A stretch of 6,415 nt of DNA, from assembly GCA_007131535.1 (NCBI GenBank), contig SLQI01000028.1, forward strand, positions 1 through 6,415, read 5' to 3'. Made by a program: the position numbers and the translations under genes. A model generated the notes under the pieces. That model saw nothing but the letters and a program-made list of their open reading frames with translations, was not told the DNA's origin and made no database searches. Source of the stretch: Balneolales bacterium. Its GTDB lineage: Bacteria; Bacteroidota; Rhodothermia; Balneolales; Natronogracilivirgulaceae. Numbering within the stretch: the stretch's first letter is position 1; each line of letters begins with the position of its first letter. Shown here one piece after another: positions 1 to 5,899 of the stretch.

Positions 1-574
1 ACTCATTGGTGAGCCTTTTGTATTGACCGAATAAGTACCCAATTTCACGTTTCCCGACACCAATGTCACCGGCGGGAACATCGGTATATTTGTTAATATG
101 GCGGAACAGCTCCGTCATAAAGCTCTGGCAGAAGCGCATCACTTCATTATCAGATTTTCCGGTGGGATCAAAGTCGGACCCTCCCTTTGCACCACCAAGA
201 GGCAGGGTAGTAAGCGCATTTTTCAGAACCTGTTCAAACCCGAGAAACTTGAGAATGCTCAGATTTACGGTCGGATGAAACCGGAGTCCTCCTTTGTACG
301 GACCAATGGCCGAGTTAAATTGTACTCTTATACCCCGATTAACCCGTGTGTTGCCTCGATCATCTACCCACGGGACCCGGAAGATGATGATGCGTTCCGG
401 CTCAACCATGAGTTTAAAAATGTTGGCTTCCCTGTAAACCGGATGTTTTTCCATGTACGGGACAATTGTTTCTGCAACTTCCCTTACCGATTGGTGAAAT
501 TCAGGTTCATTGGGATTATTGGCCTCCACTTCACGCATGAAGGCCTCAAGCTGAGTTTGCTCAGAATAGTTCAT
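1..574 (-). CDS. gdhA: NADP-type glutamate dehydrogenase, N-terminal 191 residues (cut by window edge)
   Basis: Cytosolic enzyme that reductively aminates 2-oxoglutarate with ammonium and NADPH to give glutamate. It reads from ATG at 574 down to the left edge with no stop, giving 191 of the usual ~447 residues of the hexameric bacterial GdhA. The whole substrate-binding domain signature is present: GPYKGGLRFHP (residues 91-101, Lys94), KNALTTLPLGG (118-128, Lys118), AKGGSDFDP (129-137, catalytic Lys130) and VPAGDIGVG (166-174, catalytic Asp170). These align with K92, K116, K128 and D168 of the E. coli enzyme. The nucleotide-binding Rossmann domain lies outside the window, so NADP specificity is inferred from overall similarity to E. 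coli GdhA. No Shine-Dalgarno precedes the ATG. The ATG is preferred because the protein begins at the usual N-terminus of the family. It is 232 bp downstream of the VOC gene on the same strand and probably has its own promoter. Confidence 0.95.
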   Translation of the reverse strand, partial: MNYSEQTQLEAFMREVEANNPNEPEFHQSVREVAETIVPYMEKHPVYREANIFKLMVEPERIIIFRVPWVDDRGNTRVNRGIRVQFNSAIGPYKGGLRFHPTVNLSILKFLGFEQVLKNALTTLPLGGAKGGSDFDPTGKSDNEVMRFCQSFMTELFRHINKYTDVPAGDIGVGKREIGYLFGQYKRLTNE

Positions 575-693
575 AACTAATTATTAAGTACCTAACCCTT
601 TAATTGTAATTTTTCATACCCTGAAAGCCCGGTAAAAACGGGTTAACGGGAGTGTAGACCTTTTAAAACCGTCATATAATATGAAATTGTAAG

Positions 694-716
694 CTGGATT
701 TTAAACCAAAATCCGG
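694..716 (-). other. Intergenic stem-loop between VOC gene and gdhA
   Basis: GGATTTT (696-702) pairs perfectly with AAAATCC (708-714) around a 5-nt loop. It extends outward by a wobble and a C-G pair to 9 bp. It lies in the 232-bp gap (575-806) downstream of the VOC gene and upstream of gdhA. On the minus strand it is followed by CTTACAATTTC, which is not a clean U-tract, so it is at best a weak terminator or RNA-processing hairpin. A small palindrome, CATATAATATG, sits at 673-683 where a gdhA promoter could lie. I see no gene in the rest of the gap. Confidence 0.35.
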
Positions 717-806
717 AAATTTGGGGGATGTTCGCTCAATTGGTGTTTGTAAAAACGCTAAGTGTCCAAAGAAAATTCATGGCGCCTGTTGCGAACTACA
801 GCAATA

Positions 807-1307
807 TCATTCAAGCTCCTTTAATAAGCTTTTGAGATCCATCGGCTCGGTATACATATCGAGAGAGCCGTCTTGCCGGTAAGTCCATTGATCTTTAGGC
901 CGGTCTCGATAGAGTTCGATGCCGTTAGCATCCGGGTCGCTCAAATAAATAGCTTCAGAAACCCCATGGTCACTTGCGCCGGTTATCGGATATTGCGCAA
1001 TTCGCAATCGGTTGTAAATCTGTGCCAGATCTTTGCGGGACGGGTAGAGAATAGCTATGTGGTAAAGTCCGGAACTGTTCATCGAAGGAGGGCCGGTATC
1101 TTTACTGTACCAGGTATTTAACCCGATATGATGGTGATACCCACCGGCTGAGATAAAAGCGGCATCATCACCATAGGTGGTCATCAGTTCAAAGCCCAGC
1201 AGCCCGCAGTAAAAGTTCAGAGATCTCTCAAGATTCGTCACTTTTAAATGAACATGACCAATAGTAGCCTGCGCAGGGATGGTATAATCCCGATTAATTT
1301 TGTTCAT
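807..1307 (-). CDS. VOC-family protein (single-domain catechol-2,3-dioxygenase / glyoxalase-like)
   Basis: A 166-residue cytosolic metalloprotein of the vicinal-oxygen-chelate fold. It resembles the N-terminal half of CatE-type (B. subtilis YfiE-like) ring-cleaving dioxygenases. Visible family landmarks, numbered from the ATG start: GHVHLKV near residues 17-23 followed by LERSLNFYCGLLGF, YHHHIGLNTW (57-66), GLYHIAILYP (80-89), and SDPDANGIELYRDRP (123-137). The likely 2-His-1-Glu metal set is the second His of GHVHL, His83 and Glu131. Full CatE-like enzymes have two such domains (~285 residues). This one ends after one, so it may dimerise to build the site, and its substrate cannot be read from sequence. 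Start choice: ATG at 1307, with AGGT 7 nt upstream. An in-frame TTG at 1310 is possible but less likely. It is divergent from the glycosylase gene. Confidence 0.88.
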   Translation of the reverse strand: MNKINRDYTIPAQATIGHVHLKVTNLERSLNFYCGLLGFELMTTYGDDAAFISAGGYHHHIGLNTWYSKDTGPPSMNSSGLYHIAILYPSRKDLAQIYNRLRIAQYPITGASDHGVSEAIYLSDPDANGIELYRDRPKDQWTYRQDGSLDMYTEPMDLKSLLKELE

Positions 1308-1314
1308 CAAGTAG

Positions 1315-1318
1315 ACCT
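1315..1318 (-). promoter_or_regulatory. Ribosome-binding site supporting the VOC start
   Basis: AGGT on the minus strand lies 7 nt upstream of the ATG at 1307, within a good Shine-Dalgarno distance. The other protein-coding starts in this window lack recognisable Shine-Dalgarno sites, so this modest match helps choose ATG (1307) over TTG (1310). Confidence 0.4.
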
Positions 1319-1342
1319 ATTAAATGAGTTAACTCCATTTTA

Positions 1343-1350
1343 CAAATATG
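1343..1350 (-). promoter_or_regulatory. Candidate -7 promoter element (Bacteroidota type) for the VOC gene
   Basis: The minus strand reads CATATTTG, one mismatch from the Bacteroidota consensus TAnnTTTG. It is 35 nt upstream of the ATG, which would give a ~25-30 nt leader. No clear TTTG is present at the expected -33 spacing, so the call is weak. The remainder of the 188-bp divergent spacer (1308-1495) is AT-rich and holds an imperfect direct repeat, ACCACTATTTTAGTAA (1365-1380) and ACCACTTTAGTAA (1468-1480), that could be operator-like. Confidence 0.22.
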
Positions 1351-1495
1351 GGTGGAAAAGGATAACCACTATTTTAGTAAACGAATACGCCCACCTGTAC
1401 GATACTTGAAATCGTGGAAGACTTAGCAACACCTTCTTGAATTCTAACCGGACTATTCGTTATCATCACCACTTTAGTAATCAGATAGAAATCAG

Positions 1496-2188
1496 ATGAC
1501 ATTTGCTGATCACGTATTGCAATTTAATGCTGCTCTTGACTTTGACGAATCAAAATTACCTGCCGGCATCCGTATAATGAATCCGTTTAACGGGGATAAT
1601 GCGGAGGTTACCAGGAAAATCACCCAAACGTTCTACAATAAGTACTATAATGATAACCGCGAGCGGAGATTTATCCTGGGGATCAACCCCGGTAGATTCG
1701 GGGCGGGAGTAACCGGGGTGCCTTTCAGTGACACCAAACGGCTGGCGGAGTTTTGCGGGATAGATGTAAATGAGTTTTCAACCCACGAACCCTCTTCGGT
1801 TTTTGTCTATCGGGTGATTGAAGCGTATGGAGGGCCTGAGTTATTTTACGAAAACTACTATATCAATTCATTGTGCCCGCTGGGATTTGTTCGAAAAAAC
1901 GAGAGGGGGAACTGGGTAAATTACAACTTTTATGATGATAAACAGTTGTATGCCGTAGTAAAGCCCTTTATGATCCAAAGTGTAGAACAGCAGCTCGCTT
2001 TCGGGATAAACCGAAAGAAAGCCTACTGCCTGGGCAGAGGGAAGAACTATAGCTTTATGAAAAAGCTGAACGAGGAACAAAGCTGGTTTGAGGAAATCGT
2101 ACCACTGGACCATCCCCGTTATGTAGTCCAATACAAGTCGAAACTGATGGATGAGTATGTGGATCAGTACATGAAATTGCTTGAATAG
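1496..2188 (+). CDS. SMUG2-type uracil-DNA glycosylase superfamily protein (DUF4918-like)
   Basis: A 230-residue predicted base-excision-repair glycosylase that would remove uracil or another damaged pyrimidine/purine by flipping it into a pocket. Motif I is LGINPGRFGAGVTGVPF (61-77), closely matching the GMNPGPFGMAQTGVPF motif of SMUG1. Asn64 is in the position of the catalytic Asn85 of human SMUG1. YINSLCPLGF (122-131) matches the SMUG1 N-x-CPL segment, with Asn124 as the likely base-recognition residue. Motif II is DHPRYVVQYK (205-214), where His206 replaces the HPSPRN His of SMUG1. The HPRY variant and the length point to the bacterial SMUG2 branch rather than true SMUG1. No signal peptide or membrane segment is visible. 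ATG at 1496 has no Shine-Dalgarno. It stands alone between a divergent gene and a 267-bp spacer. The exact lesion specificity is inferred only; SMUG2 proteins may prefer xanthine or deaminated bases. Confidence 0.85.
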   Translation: MTFADHVLQFNAALDFDESKLPAGIRIMNPFNGDNAEVTRKITQTFYNKYYNDNRERRFILGINPGRFGAGVTGVPFSDTKRLAEFCGIDVNEFSTHEPSSVFVYRVIEAYGGPELFYENYYINSLCPLGFVRKNERGNWVNYNFYDDKQLYAVVKPFMIQSVEQQLAFGINRKKAYCLGRGKNYSFMKKLNEEQSWFEEIVPLDHPRYVVQYKSKLMDEYVDQYMKLLE

Positions 2189-2208
2189 TAAACTAAATAC
2201 ACCCGCAA

Positions 2209-2224
2209 GAAGCACCTGCCAGGT
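2209..2224. repeat. Single ACCTGCCAGGT palindromic repeat unit
   Basis: ACCTG-C-CAGGT (2214-2224) is an odd-length palindrome. With its left flank, GAAGcACCTGCCAGGT is repeated with one mismatch 159 bp downstream at 2368-2383. A related palindrome, CACTGGCAGTG, occurs at 2262-2272. It sits in the 267-bp spacer (2189-2455) between the glycosylase gene and metZ, in which I see no convincing gene. Such ACCTGNCAGGT units are typical of dispersed intergenic repeats in Bacteroidota genomes (known pattern, recalled and not searched). Confidence 0.55.
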
Positions 2225-2367
2225 ACAAATAGCTTCAAAAGCATATACCCGGCTACTAATGCACTGGCAGTGAGTACGCAAAATCAGGATCTTACTTTGC
2301 TTTTAAGAATTCGAAATGTTTTCAATGAAGATTCCAATGACGAAATCTATGGTTGATTTACTGCCGG

Positions 2368-2401
2368 GAAGGACCTGCCAGGTCTTGTGGACCTGGCAGG
2401 T
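2368..2401. repeat. REP-like paired repeat forming a 12-bp hairpin
   Basis: ACCTGCCAGGTC (2373-2384) and GACCTGGCAGGT (2390-2401) are perfect inverted repeats around TTGTG, giving a 12-bp GC-rich hairpin with a 5-nt loop. Neither strand has a T-tract after the stem, so a classic intrinsic terminator is unlikely. A REP/MITE-like dispersed element or an mRNA-stabilising structure in the metZ leader fits better. It ends 54 nt before the metZ start. The left arm plus flank repeats the unit at 2209-2224. Confidence 0.7.
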
Positions 2402-2455
2402 GGGAGTTGTAGGTGGGCGTTGCAGAAGCAGAAACTTTAATTTGTAATTAATCCG

Positions 2456-3637
2456 ATGAGTTCCGACAAACAGCATAAACAAACCAAATCCATCCGTACT
2501 CAGACACCGAGGAGCGAACAGCGGGAGCACGCAACGCCGATTTACATGACCTCCAGTTTTGTCTTCGATTCTGCAGAGCATGCCCGTGCGCTATTTGCGA
2601 ATGAGGAGGAGGGGAATGTGTATTCCCGATACTCCAACCCGACCTGTGATGAGTTTGTACAGAAAATCACCGATATGGAGGGATGTGAAGACGGGATAAG
2701 TACAGCTTCCGGGATGGCTGCGGTTTTTGTGAGTATGGCCGGCATACTGGAGCAGGGGGATCATATTCTGGTTTCACGGTCGCTGTTCGGGTCTACTCAT
2801 CAGATTCTTACCGGCATTTTCCCGAAATGGGGAATTTCACATACCTACGTAGATGTCGACCGCCCGGATGACTGGGAAGCGGCTATCACCCCTGATACCC
2901 GGATGATCTTTGTCGAAACCCCCTCTAATCCCGGGCTGGATATTATCGATCTGGAATGGCTTGGCAATTTGGCCGAAAAGCATAATCTGATCTTAAATGT
3001 CGATAATTGCTTTGCAACCCCCGTGCTGCAAAATCCGGCCGAATTTGGTGCGGACCTGGTAGTCCATTCGGCTACCAAGTATATCGACGGGCAGGGAAGG
3101 GCTATAGGTGGTGTGATCGCCGGCAAAAGCCGCTACATTGAAGAACTCCGGTTTTTCGCCCGACACTCCGGTCCGGCCATGTCACCGTTTAATGCCTGGA
3201 TTTTTTCCAAAAGCCTGGAAACCCTGCCGGTTCGGATGGAAAAGCACTGTTCTAACGCAGCGGAATTAACCGAGCGGCTTCAGGGTATTCCGGGAATCCA
3301 AAAAGTAAAATATCCGTTTCATCCGGATCACCCCCAATACGAACTCGCCCGAAAACAGATGAAAGCCGGTGGCGGCATCGTTACCATCACGCTTGAACAC
3401 GGATACGAACAGGCAAGCCGGTTCATTGACAACCTGCAGATGATTTCGATCAGTGCTAATCTTGGCGACACCCGAACCATCGCCACTCACCCGGCTTCAA
3501 CCACCCACTCTAAACTGACCGAGGAAGAAAGGCTGAACGTGGGAATCACTCCCGGACTTGTGCGAATTTCTGTTGGATTGGAGCACCCGGATGATATCGA
3601 ACAGGATATCAGGCAGGCGGTGGAGAGGTCGTTTTAA
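2456..3637 (+). CDS. metZ: O-succinylhomoserine sulfhydrylase (Cys/Met metabolism PLP enzyme)
   Basis: Cytosolic PLP enzyme of the CGS/CGL family that converts O-succinyl-homoserine (or O-acetyl-homoserine) and sulfide directly to homocysteine, bypassing cystathionine. At 393 residues it is full length for the family. Landmarks: YSRYSNPT (56-63, phosphate-binding Tyr56/Arg58 from the neighbouring subunit), TASGMAAV (83-90), ETPSNPGLDIIDL (154-166), DNCFATP (183-189, Asp183 to the PLP nitrogen) and HSATKYIDGQGRAIGG (204-219), with Lys208 forming the Schiff base. DGQGR after the lysine and SGPAMSPFNAW (238-248) are typical of MetZ rather than MetB or MetY. GDTRTIATHPASTTHS (337-352) supplies the carboxylate-binding Arg region. 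The acyl donor cannot be decided from sequence. The ATG start has no Shine-Dalgarno, which is usual in this window. I found no SAM-riboswitch-like structure upstream. There is no methionine-pathway neighbour, so it appears monocistronic. Confidence 0.93.
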   Translation: MSSDKQHKQTKSIRTQTPRSEQREHATPIYMTSSFVFDSAEHARALFANEEEGNVYSRYSNPTCDEFVQKITDMEGCEDGISTASGMAAVFVSMAGILEQGDHILVSRSLFGSTHQILTGIFPKWGISHTYVDVDRPDDWEAAITPDTRMIFVETPSNPGLDIIDLEWLGNLAEKHNLILNVDNCFATPVLQNPAEFGADLVVHSATKYIDGQGRAIGGVIAGKSRYIEELRFFARHSGPAMSPFNAWIFSKSLETLPVRMEKHCSNAAELTERLQGIPGIQKVKYPFHPDHPQYELARKQMKAGGGIVTITLEHGYEQASRFIDNLQMISISANLGDTRTIATHPASTTHSKLTEEERLNVGITPGLVRISVGLEHPDDIEQDIRQAVERSF

Positions 3638-3669
3638 TCTAAAAGCTGAACCAGTCGTTGAATTTTTCT

Positions 3670-3700
3670 TGTGTGTAAAACACTAAACCCTAAACACACA
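3670..3700. other. TGTGTGT/ACACACA stem-loop downstream of metZ
   Basis: TGTGTGT (3670-3676) pairs with ACACACA (3694-3700) around a 17-nt loop containing CACTAAACCCTAA. There is no T-tract after the stem on either strand, so it is not a canonical terminator. It starts 32 nt after the metZ stop, in the AT-rich 267-bp spacer 3638-3904. The spacer also contains CTCTAAG (3788-3794) inverted as CTTAGAG (3832-3838) and a tandem GAATTT/AGAATTT run at 3843-3855. These suggest a degraded dispersed element. Confidence 0.3.
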
Positions 3701-3746
3701 CCAATCAAAATGGTTCCTACAATTTGCAACTCTAAAAATCAAAATA

Positions 3747-3860
3747 TTAATGTCCAAATACCCCAAACAAGCGTTGACAAAAATAAGCTCTAAGCTTGCT
3801 GAACCGTGTATGAAACATTGAAAAATTAAAACTTAGAGTTTCGAATTTAGAATTTCCCAT
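3747..3860 (-). CDS. Possible 37-aa small protein with strong Shine-Dalgarno
   Basis: A minus-strand ORF (ATG at 3860, TAA at 3747-3749) sits in the spacer between metZ and the 69-aa gene, antisense to both. AGGAGG (plus 3866-3871) lies 5 nt upstream of the ATG, a perfect Shine-Dalgarno and far stronger than that of any other gene here. The 37 residues are rich in Phe and basic residues (five in the last 20), with one Cys and no clear transmembrane helix. I recognise no family. The AT-rich, partly repetitive sequence around it means the ORF could equally be chance inside a dispersed repeat, so confidence is low. Confidence 0.22.
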   Translation of the reverse strand: MGNSKFETLSFNFSMFHTRFSKLRAYFCQRLFGVFGH

Positions 3861-3904
3861 ATCAACCTCCTAAAGCCACTACTTATTCACCACTTCAATC
3901 AGAC

Positions 3905-4114
3905 ATGAGCAAAGAAATCGATAACTACTATCTCGGCGATATCAAAGTAACTATTAGCGAAACCGATTCTCCTGAAAAACTTAATGTGTTGTGCCAGGAC
4001 GACTCCTTTAAGATGGAATTCAAGGCAAGTTTATACGAATACCAATATTACAAGCGGCACATGAACCAGAAAATCCGCAACCGCTTTGCCCAGGCGCACG
4101 AGCAGGAGAGTTGA
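3905..4114 (+). CDS. Hypothetical protein, 69 aa
   Basis: I do not recognise this family. The predicted protein is small, soluble and charged. It begins MSKEIDNYYLGDIKVTISE, a likely short beta-strand segment, and continues into a helix-prone, Tyr- and Lys/Arg-rich C-terminus (YEYQYYKRHMNQ near 45-56, then KIRNRFAQAHEQE). It has one Cys, no signal peptide and no membrane segment. Codon use resembles neighbouring genes (mixed third positions, CGC/CGG Arg), which favours real coding. There is no Shine-Dalgarno upstream of the ATG. It is convergent with dnaB, and its stop abuts the inverted-repeat element at 4115. It is 267 bp from metZ, so not clearly in an operon with it. Function unknown. Confidence 0.6.
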   Translation: MSKEIDNYYLGDIKVTISETDSPEKLNVLCQDDSFKMEFKASLYEYQYYKRHMNQKIRNRFAQAHEQES

Positions 4115-4122
4115 TTTTTTTA

Positions 4123-4141
4123 CCGCGGATTGGCGTGGATT
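4123..4141 (+). terminator. Weak terminator-like hairpin after the 69-aa gene
   Basis: On the plus strand CCGCG (4123-4127) can pair with CGTGG (4134-4138) with one G-U wobble around a 6-nt loop, followed by ATTT. The U-run is short, so termination is uncertain. It mirrors the better dnaB-side hairpin at 4258-4280. Confidence 0.25.
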
Positions 4142-4257
4142 TAAACGGATACTGTAAATGTTATTGAACTAATAAAGATAAACATTACAGTAAAATCGAA
4201 TACCACCGAAACAGTTTAAAGCCTTACTCAGGTTGTTTGTAAAAACCAATCAACCCG

Positions 4258-4280
4258 TAAAAATCCGCGAAGATCCGCGG
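4258..4280 (-). terminator. Probable intrinsic terminator of dnaB
   Basis: On the minus strand, 10 nt after the dnaB stop, CCGCG-GATCTT-CGCGG (plus 4265-4280) forms a 5-bp all-GC stem with a 6-nt loop. It is followed immediately by ATTTTTA (plus 4258-4264), a proper U-tract. The stem is short but GC-only, so an intrinsic terminator is plausible. It is also the right arm of the inverted-repeat element. Confidence 0.45.
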
Positions 4281-4290
4281 TTAAAAAACA

Positions 4291-5868
4291 CTAAAACGGA
4301 GCATCATCATCCGGCGGAGGCATGTAACCGGTATTGCCGCGGCGGCGGCCGGTTTCATCGGTGGAGGAATCATCGCCGGACTGGTTTTCGGAGTCAGAAT
4401 TTTCACCACCGGAAGTAAGACTGAGATCGACAGCTTCTTCGCCGAGATAGCCTGCTCCGGTATTAATATCGGCACTGGTAAGATTTTCGAACCGGGCATA
4501 ATCTTCGATAAAATTGAGTCGAACCGTATCGGTTGGCCCGTTCCGCTGCTTGCCAACGATTACCTCAGCAATATTTTCCGTCGAGTTGCCCATTTCATCC
4601 GTGGTGATGCCGTAGTATTCCGGTCGATAGAGGAAGCAAACCACATCAGCATCCTGCTCAATAGAGCCGGACTCCCGCAAGTCACTCAGTTGCGGTCGTT
4701 TATCCCCACCTCGCTGCTCTACGGCACGGCTGAGCTGGGATAGTGCGATCACCGGCACACTTAACTCCTTGGCCAGGGCTTTCAAACCACGGGAGATATT
4801 GGCAATTTCCTGCTCGCGGCTGGAATTTCGGTCATTCTGTGGGCCCGTCATCAACTGCAGGTAGTCAACAATAATAATTCCTATATCATGCTCATTCTTA
4901 AGCCGCCTGCATTTGGACCGCAGCTCCATGATACTTAATCCCGGAGTATCATCAATAAAAATTCTGGCCTGATGCAGCCTTCCGGCCGCTTCAATAAGGT
5001 TCTTGAATTCATCATCCTGCAGCCGGCCGGTTCGTGCATTCTGGGCACTGATACGCGCTTCCATGGTCAGCAGACGCTGTACGAGTGATTGATCCGACAT
5101 CTCCAGACTGAAAATAGCTACCGGCGCCCGTTTTTCTTCATCAGGAAAAAGGGCCGTATTTCGAGCCATGCTCAGCGTGAAGGCTGTCTTACCCATAGAA
5201 GGACGGGCAGCGACGATGATCAGGTCGCCGGGCTGCCAGCCGGCGGTGAGGCGATCCAGATCCAACCCCGATGGCACTCCCGTGATCCCGGATGTTTTGC
5301 CGCGGATCTCTTCAAGGTAACTCAGCGTATCCTTAAGGACATCCGCCAGCGACTTGGTCGACAGGTTTGCCCGGGCGTTGGCCAGTTCAAAAATTTGTTG
5401 TTCGGCATGATCCAGCAGTTCGTAGGGATCCGATGTGGCGTCGTAAGCCTGGCGCATCATCTCATTACAGGTAGTGATCAACCGGCGCTTGATCGATTTT
5501 TCGATGAGGATCTGCGCGTGATACTCAATATTGGCTGCCGAGCTCACACTGCGGGTCAGCTGTGCGAGATACCCCGGTCCGCCAATGCGGTCCAACTGTT
5601 GCTGATCACGCAGCTCATTTTCGACGGTGATGATATCCAGCGGACGATCCTTCTCATATAACTCCTGAAGGATCTTAAACACATTGCGATTTGCCGGATT
5701 ATAAAAATCATCGGGCTGAAGCAGCTGTATACAGACGGAGGCCGCTTCTTTTTCAATCAGCATGCCCCCGAGTACCGACTCTTCCACCTCCTGAGCTTGC
5801 GGTGGCAGCAGCCCCTCAGGTTCGGTTTTGGCCGGTAGATTTTTCGATTCGGATGAAGAAGGCTCCAT
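4291..5868 (-). CDS. dnaB: Replicative DNA helicase DnaB
   Basis: Hexameric, ATP-driven 5'-3' helicase that unwinds the replication fork and contacts primase. It is 525 residues, slightly longer than the usual 450-500. The N-terminal DnaB domain begins at PPQAQEVEESVLGGML (22-37) after a ~20-residue polar extension and runs to ~120, followed by the linker helix. The RecA-like motor domain has GVPSGLDLDRLTAGWQPGDL (197-216), Walker A ARPSMGKT (221-228, Lys227), SLEM (254-257, catalytic Glu256), Walker B IIIVDYLQL (331-339, Asp335), QLSRAVEQR (378-386), the SGSIEQDAD segment (400-408) and the arginine-finger KQRNGPT (440-446), ending with ARFENL (458-463). An acidic, Ser/Gly-rich tail of ~60 residues ends in DDDAPF. 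There is no intein. ATG at 5868 is the first start in frame and lacks a Shine-Dalgarno. It is separated by 134 bp from the upstream co-directional UDG gene. Confidence 0.97.
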   Translation of the reverse strand: MEPSSSESKNLPAKTEPEGLLPPQAQEVEESVLGGMLIEKEAASVCIQLLQPDDFYNPANRNVFKILQELYEKDRPLDIITVENELRDQQQLDRIGGPGYLAQLTRSVSSAANIEYHAQILIEKSIKRRLITTCNEMMRQAYDATSDPYELLDHAEQQIFELANARANLSTKSLADVLKDTLSYLEEIRGKTSGITGVPSGLDLDRLTAGWQPGDLIIVAARPSMGKTAFTLSMARNTALFPDEEKRAPVAIFSLEMSDQSLVQRLLTMEARISAQNARTGRLQDDEFKNLIEAAGRLHQARIFIDDTPGLSIMELRSKCRRLKNEHDIGIIIVDYLQLMTGPQNDRNSSREQEIANISRGLKALAKELSVPVIALSQLSRAVEQRGGDKRPQLSDLRESGSIEQDADVVCFLYRPEYYGITTDEMGNSTENIAEVIVGKQRNGPTDTVRLNFIEDYARFENLTSADINTGAGYLGEEAVDLSLTSGGENSDSENQSGDDSSTDETGRRRGNTGYMPPPDDDAPF

Positions 5869-5899
5869 GGATATTTTTGAAGATTAAATTATGCTTAAA

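Larger units (their letters stand above)
4115..4288. repeat. Inverted-repeat intergenic element between convergent genes
   Basis: The left end reads T7-ACCGCGGAT (4115-4130) then TGGCGTGGATTT. The right end reads ATCCGCGGTTAAAAAA (4273-4288), preceded by AAAATCCGCGAAG. The ends are imperfect inverted repeats over roughly 28 bp, including an exact 9-bp core, ACCGCGGAT/ATCCGCGGT. An inner inverted repeat, TACTGTAA (4150-4157) with TTACAGTA (4185-4192), extends with one bulge to about 13 bp. Repeating 'atCCGCGgat' heptamer units like these occur as dispersed intergenic repeats in many bacteria (recalled, not searched). The element exactly fills the gap between the stop codons of the 69-aa gene and dnaB, with no gene inside. 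It could be a MITE-like insertion or a shared terminator cassette. Confidence 0.6.

Noticed and set aside
98..580. 160-codon plus-strand ORF (and a 71-codon one at 63-278)
   Set aside because: Antisense to gdhA, whose reading frame shows all family motifs. The plus-strand translations look like no protein family.
1868..2281. 137-codon minus-strand ORF
   Set aside because: Antisense shadow of the SMUG2-type gene, with Cys- and Leu-rich low-quality composition.
2316..2447. 43-codon plus-strand ORF just before metZ
   Set aside because: Its middle is a translation of the palindromic repeat (RTCQVLWTWQV), so it is repeat-derived and not a gene. There is no ribosome site.
2282..2455. SAM riboswitch or other methionine-responsive leader before metZ
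   Set aside because: No conserved helices or expected core motifs were visible; the only strong structure is the repeat hairpin.
2303..2581. 92-codon minus-strand ORF across the metZ start
   Set aside because: Runs through the ACCTGCCAGGT hairpin and into metZ in antisense, with no recognisable domain.
3774..3802. TTGACA -35-like box upstream of the 69-aa gene
   Set aside because: The -10 region at the correct spacing reads TGCTGA, a poor match, and this lineage probably uses a different consensus.
4233..4418. 61-codon plus-strand ORF at the dnaB 3' end
   Set aside because: Composed of the inverted-repeat arm and antisense dnaB tail, with no family features.
5089..5661. 190-codon plus-strand ORF
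   Set aside because: Lies wholly antisense to the conserved core of dnaB, and the antisense open frame is explained by dnaB codon use.
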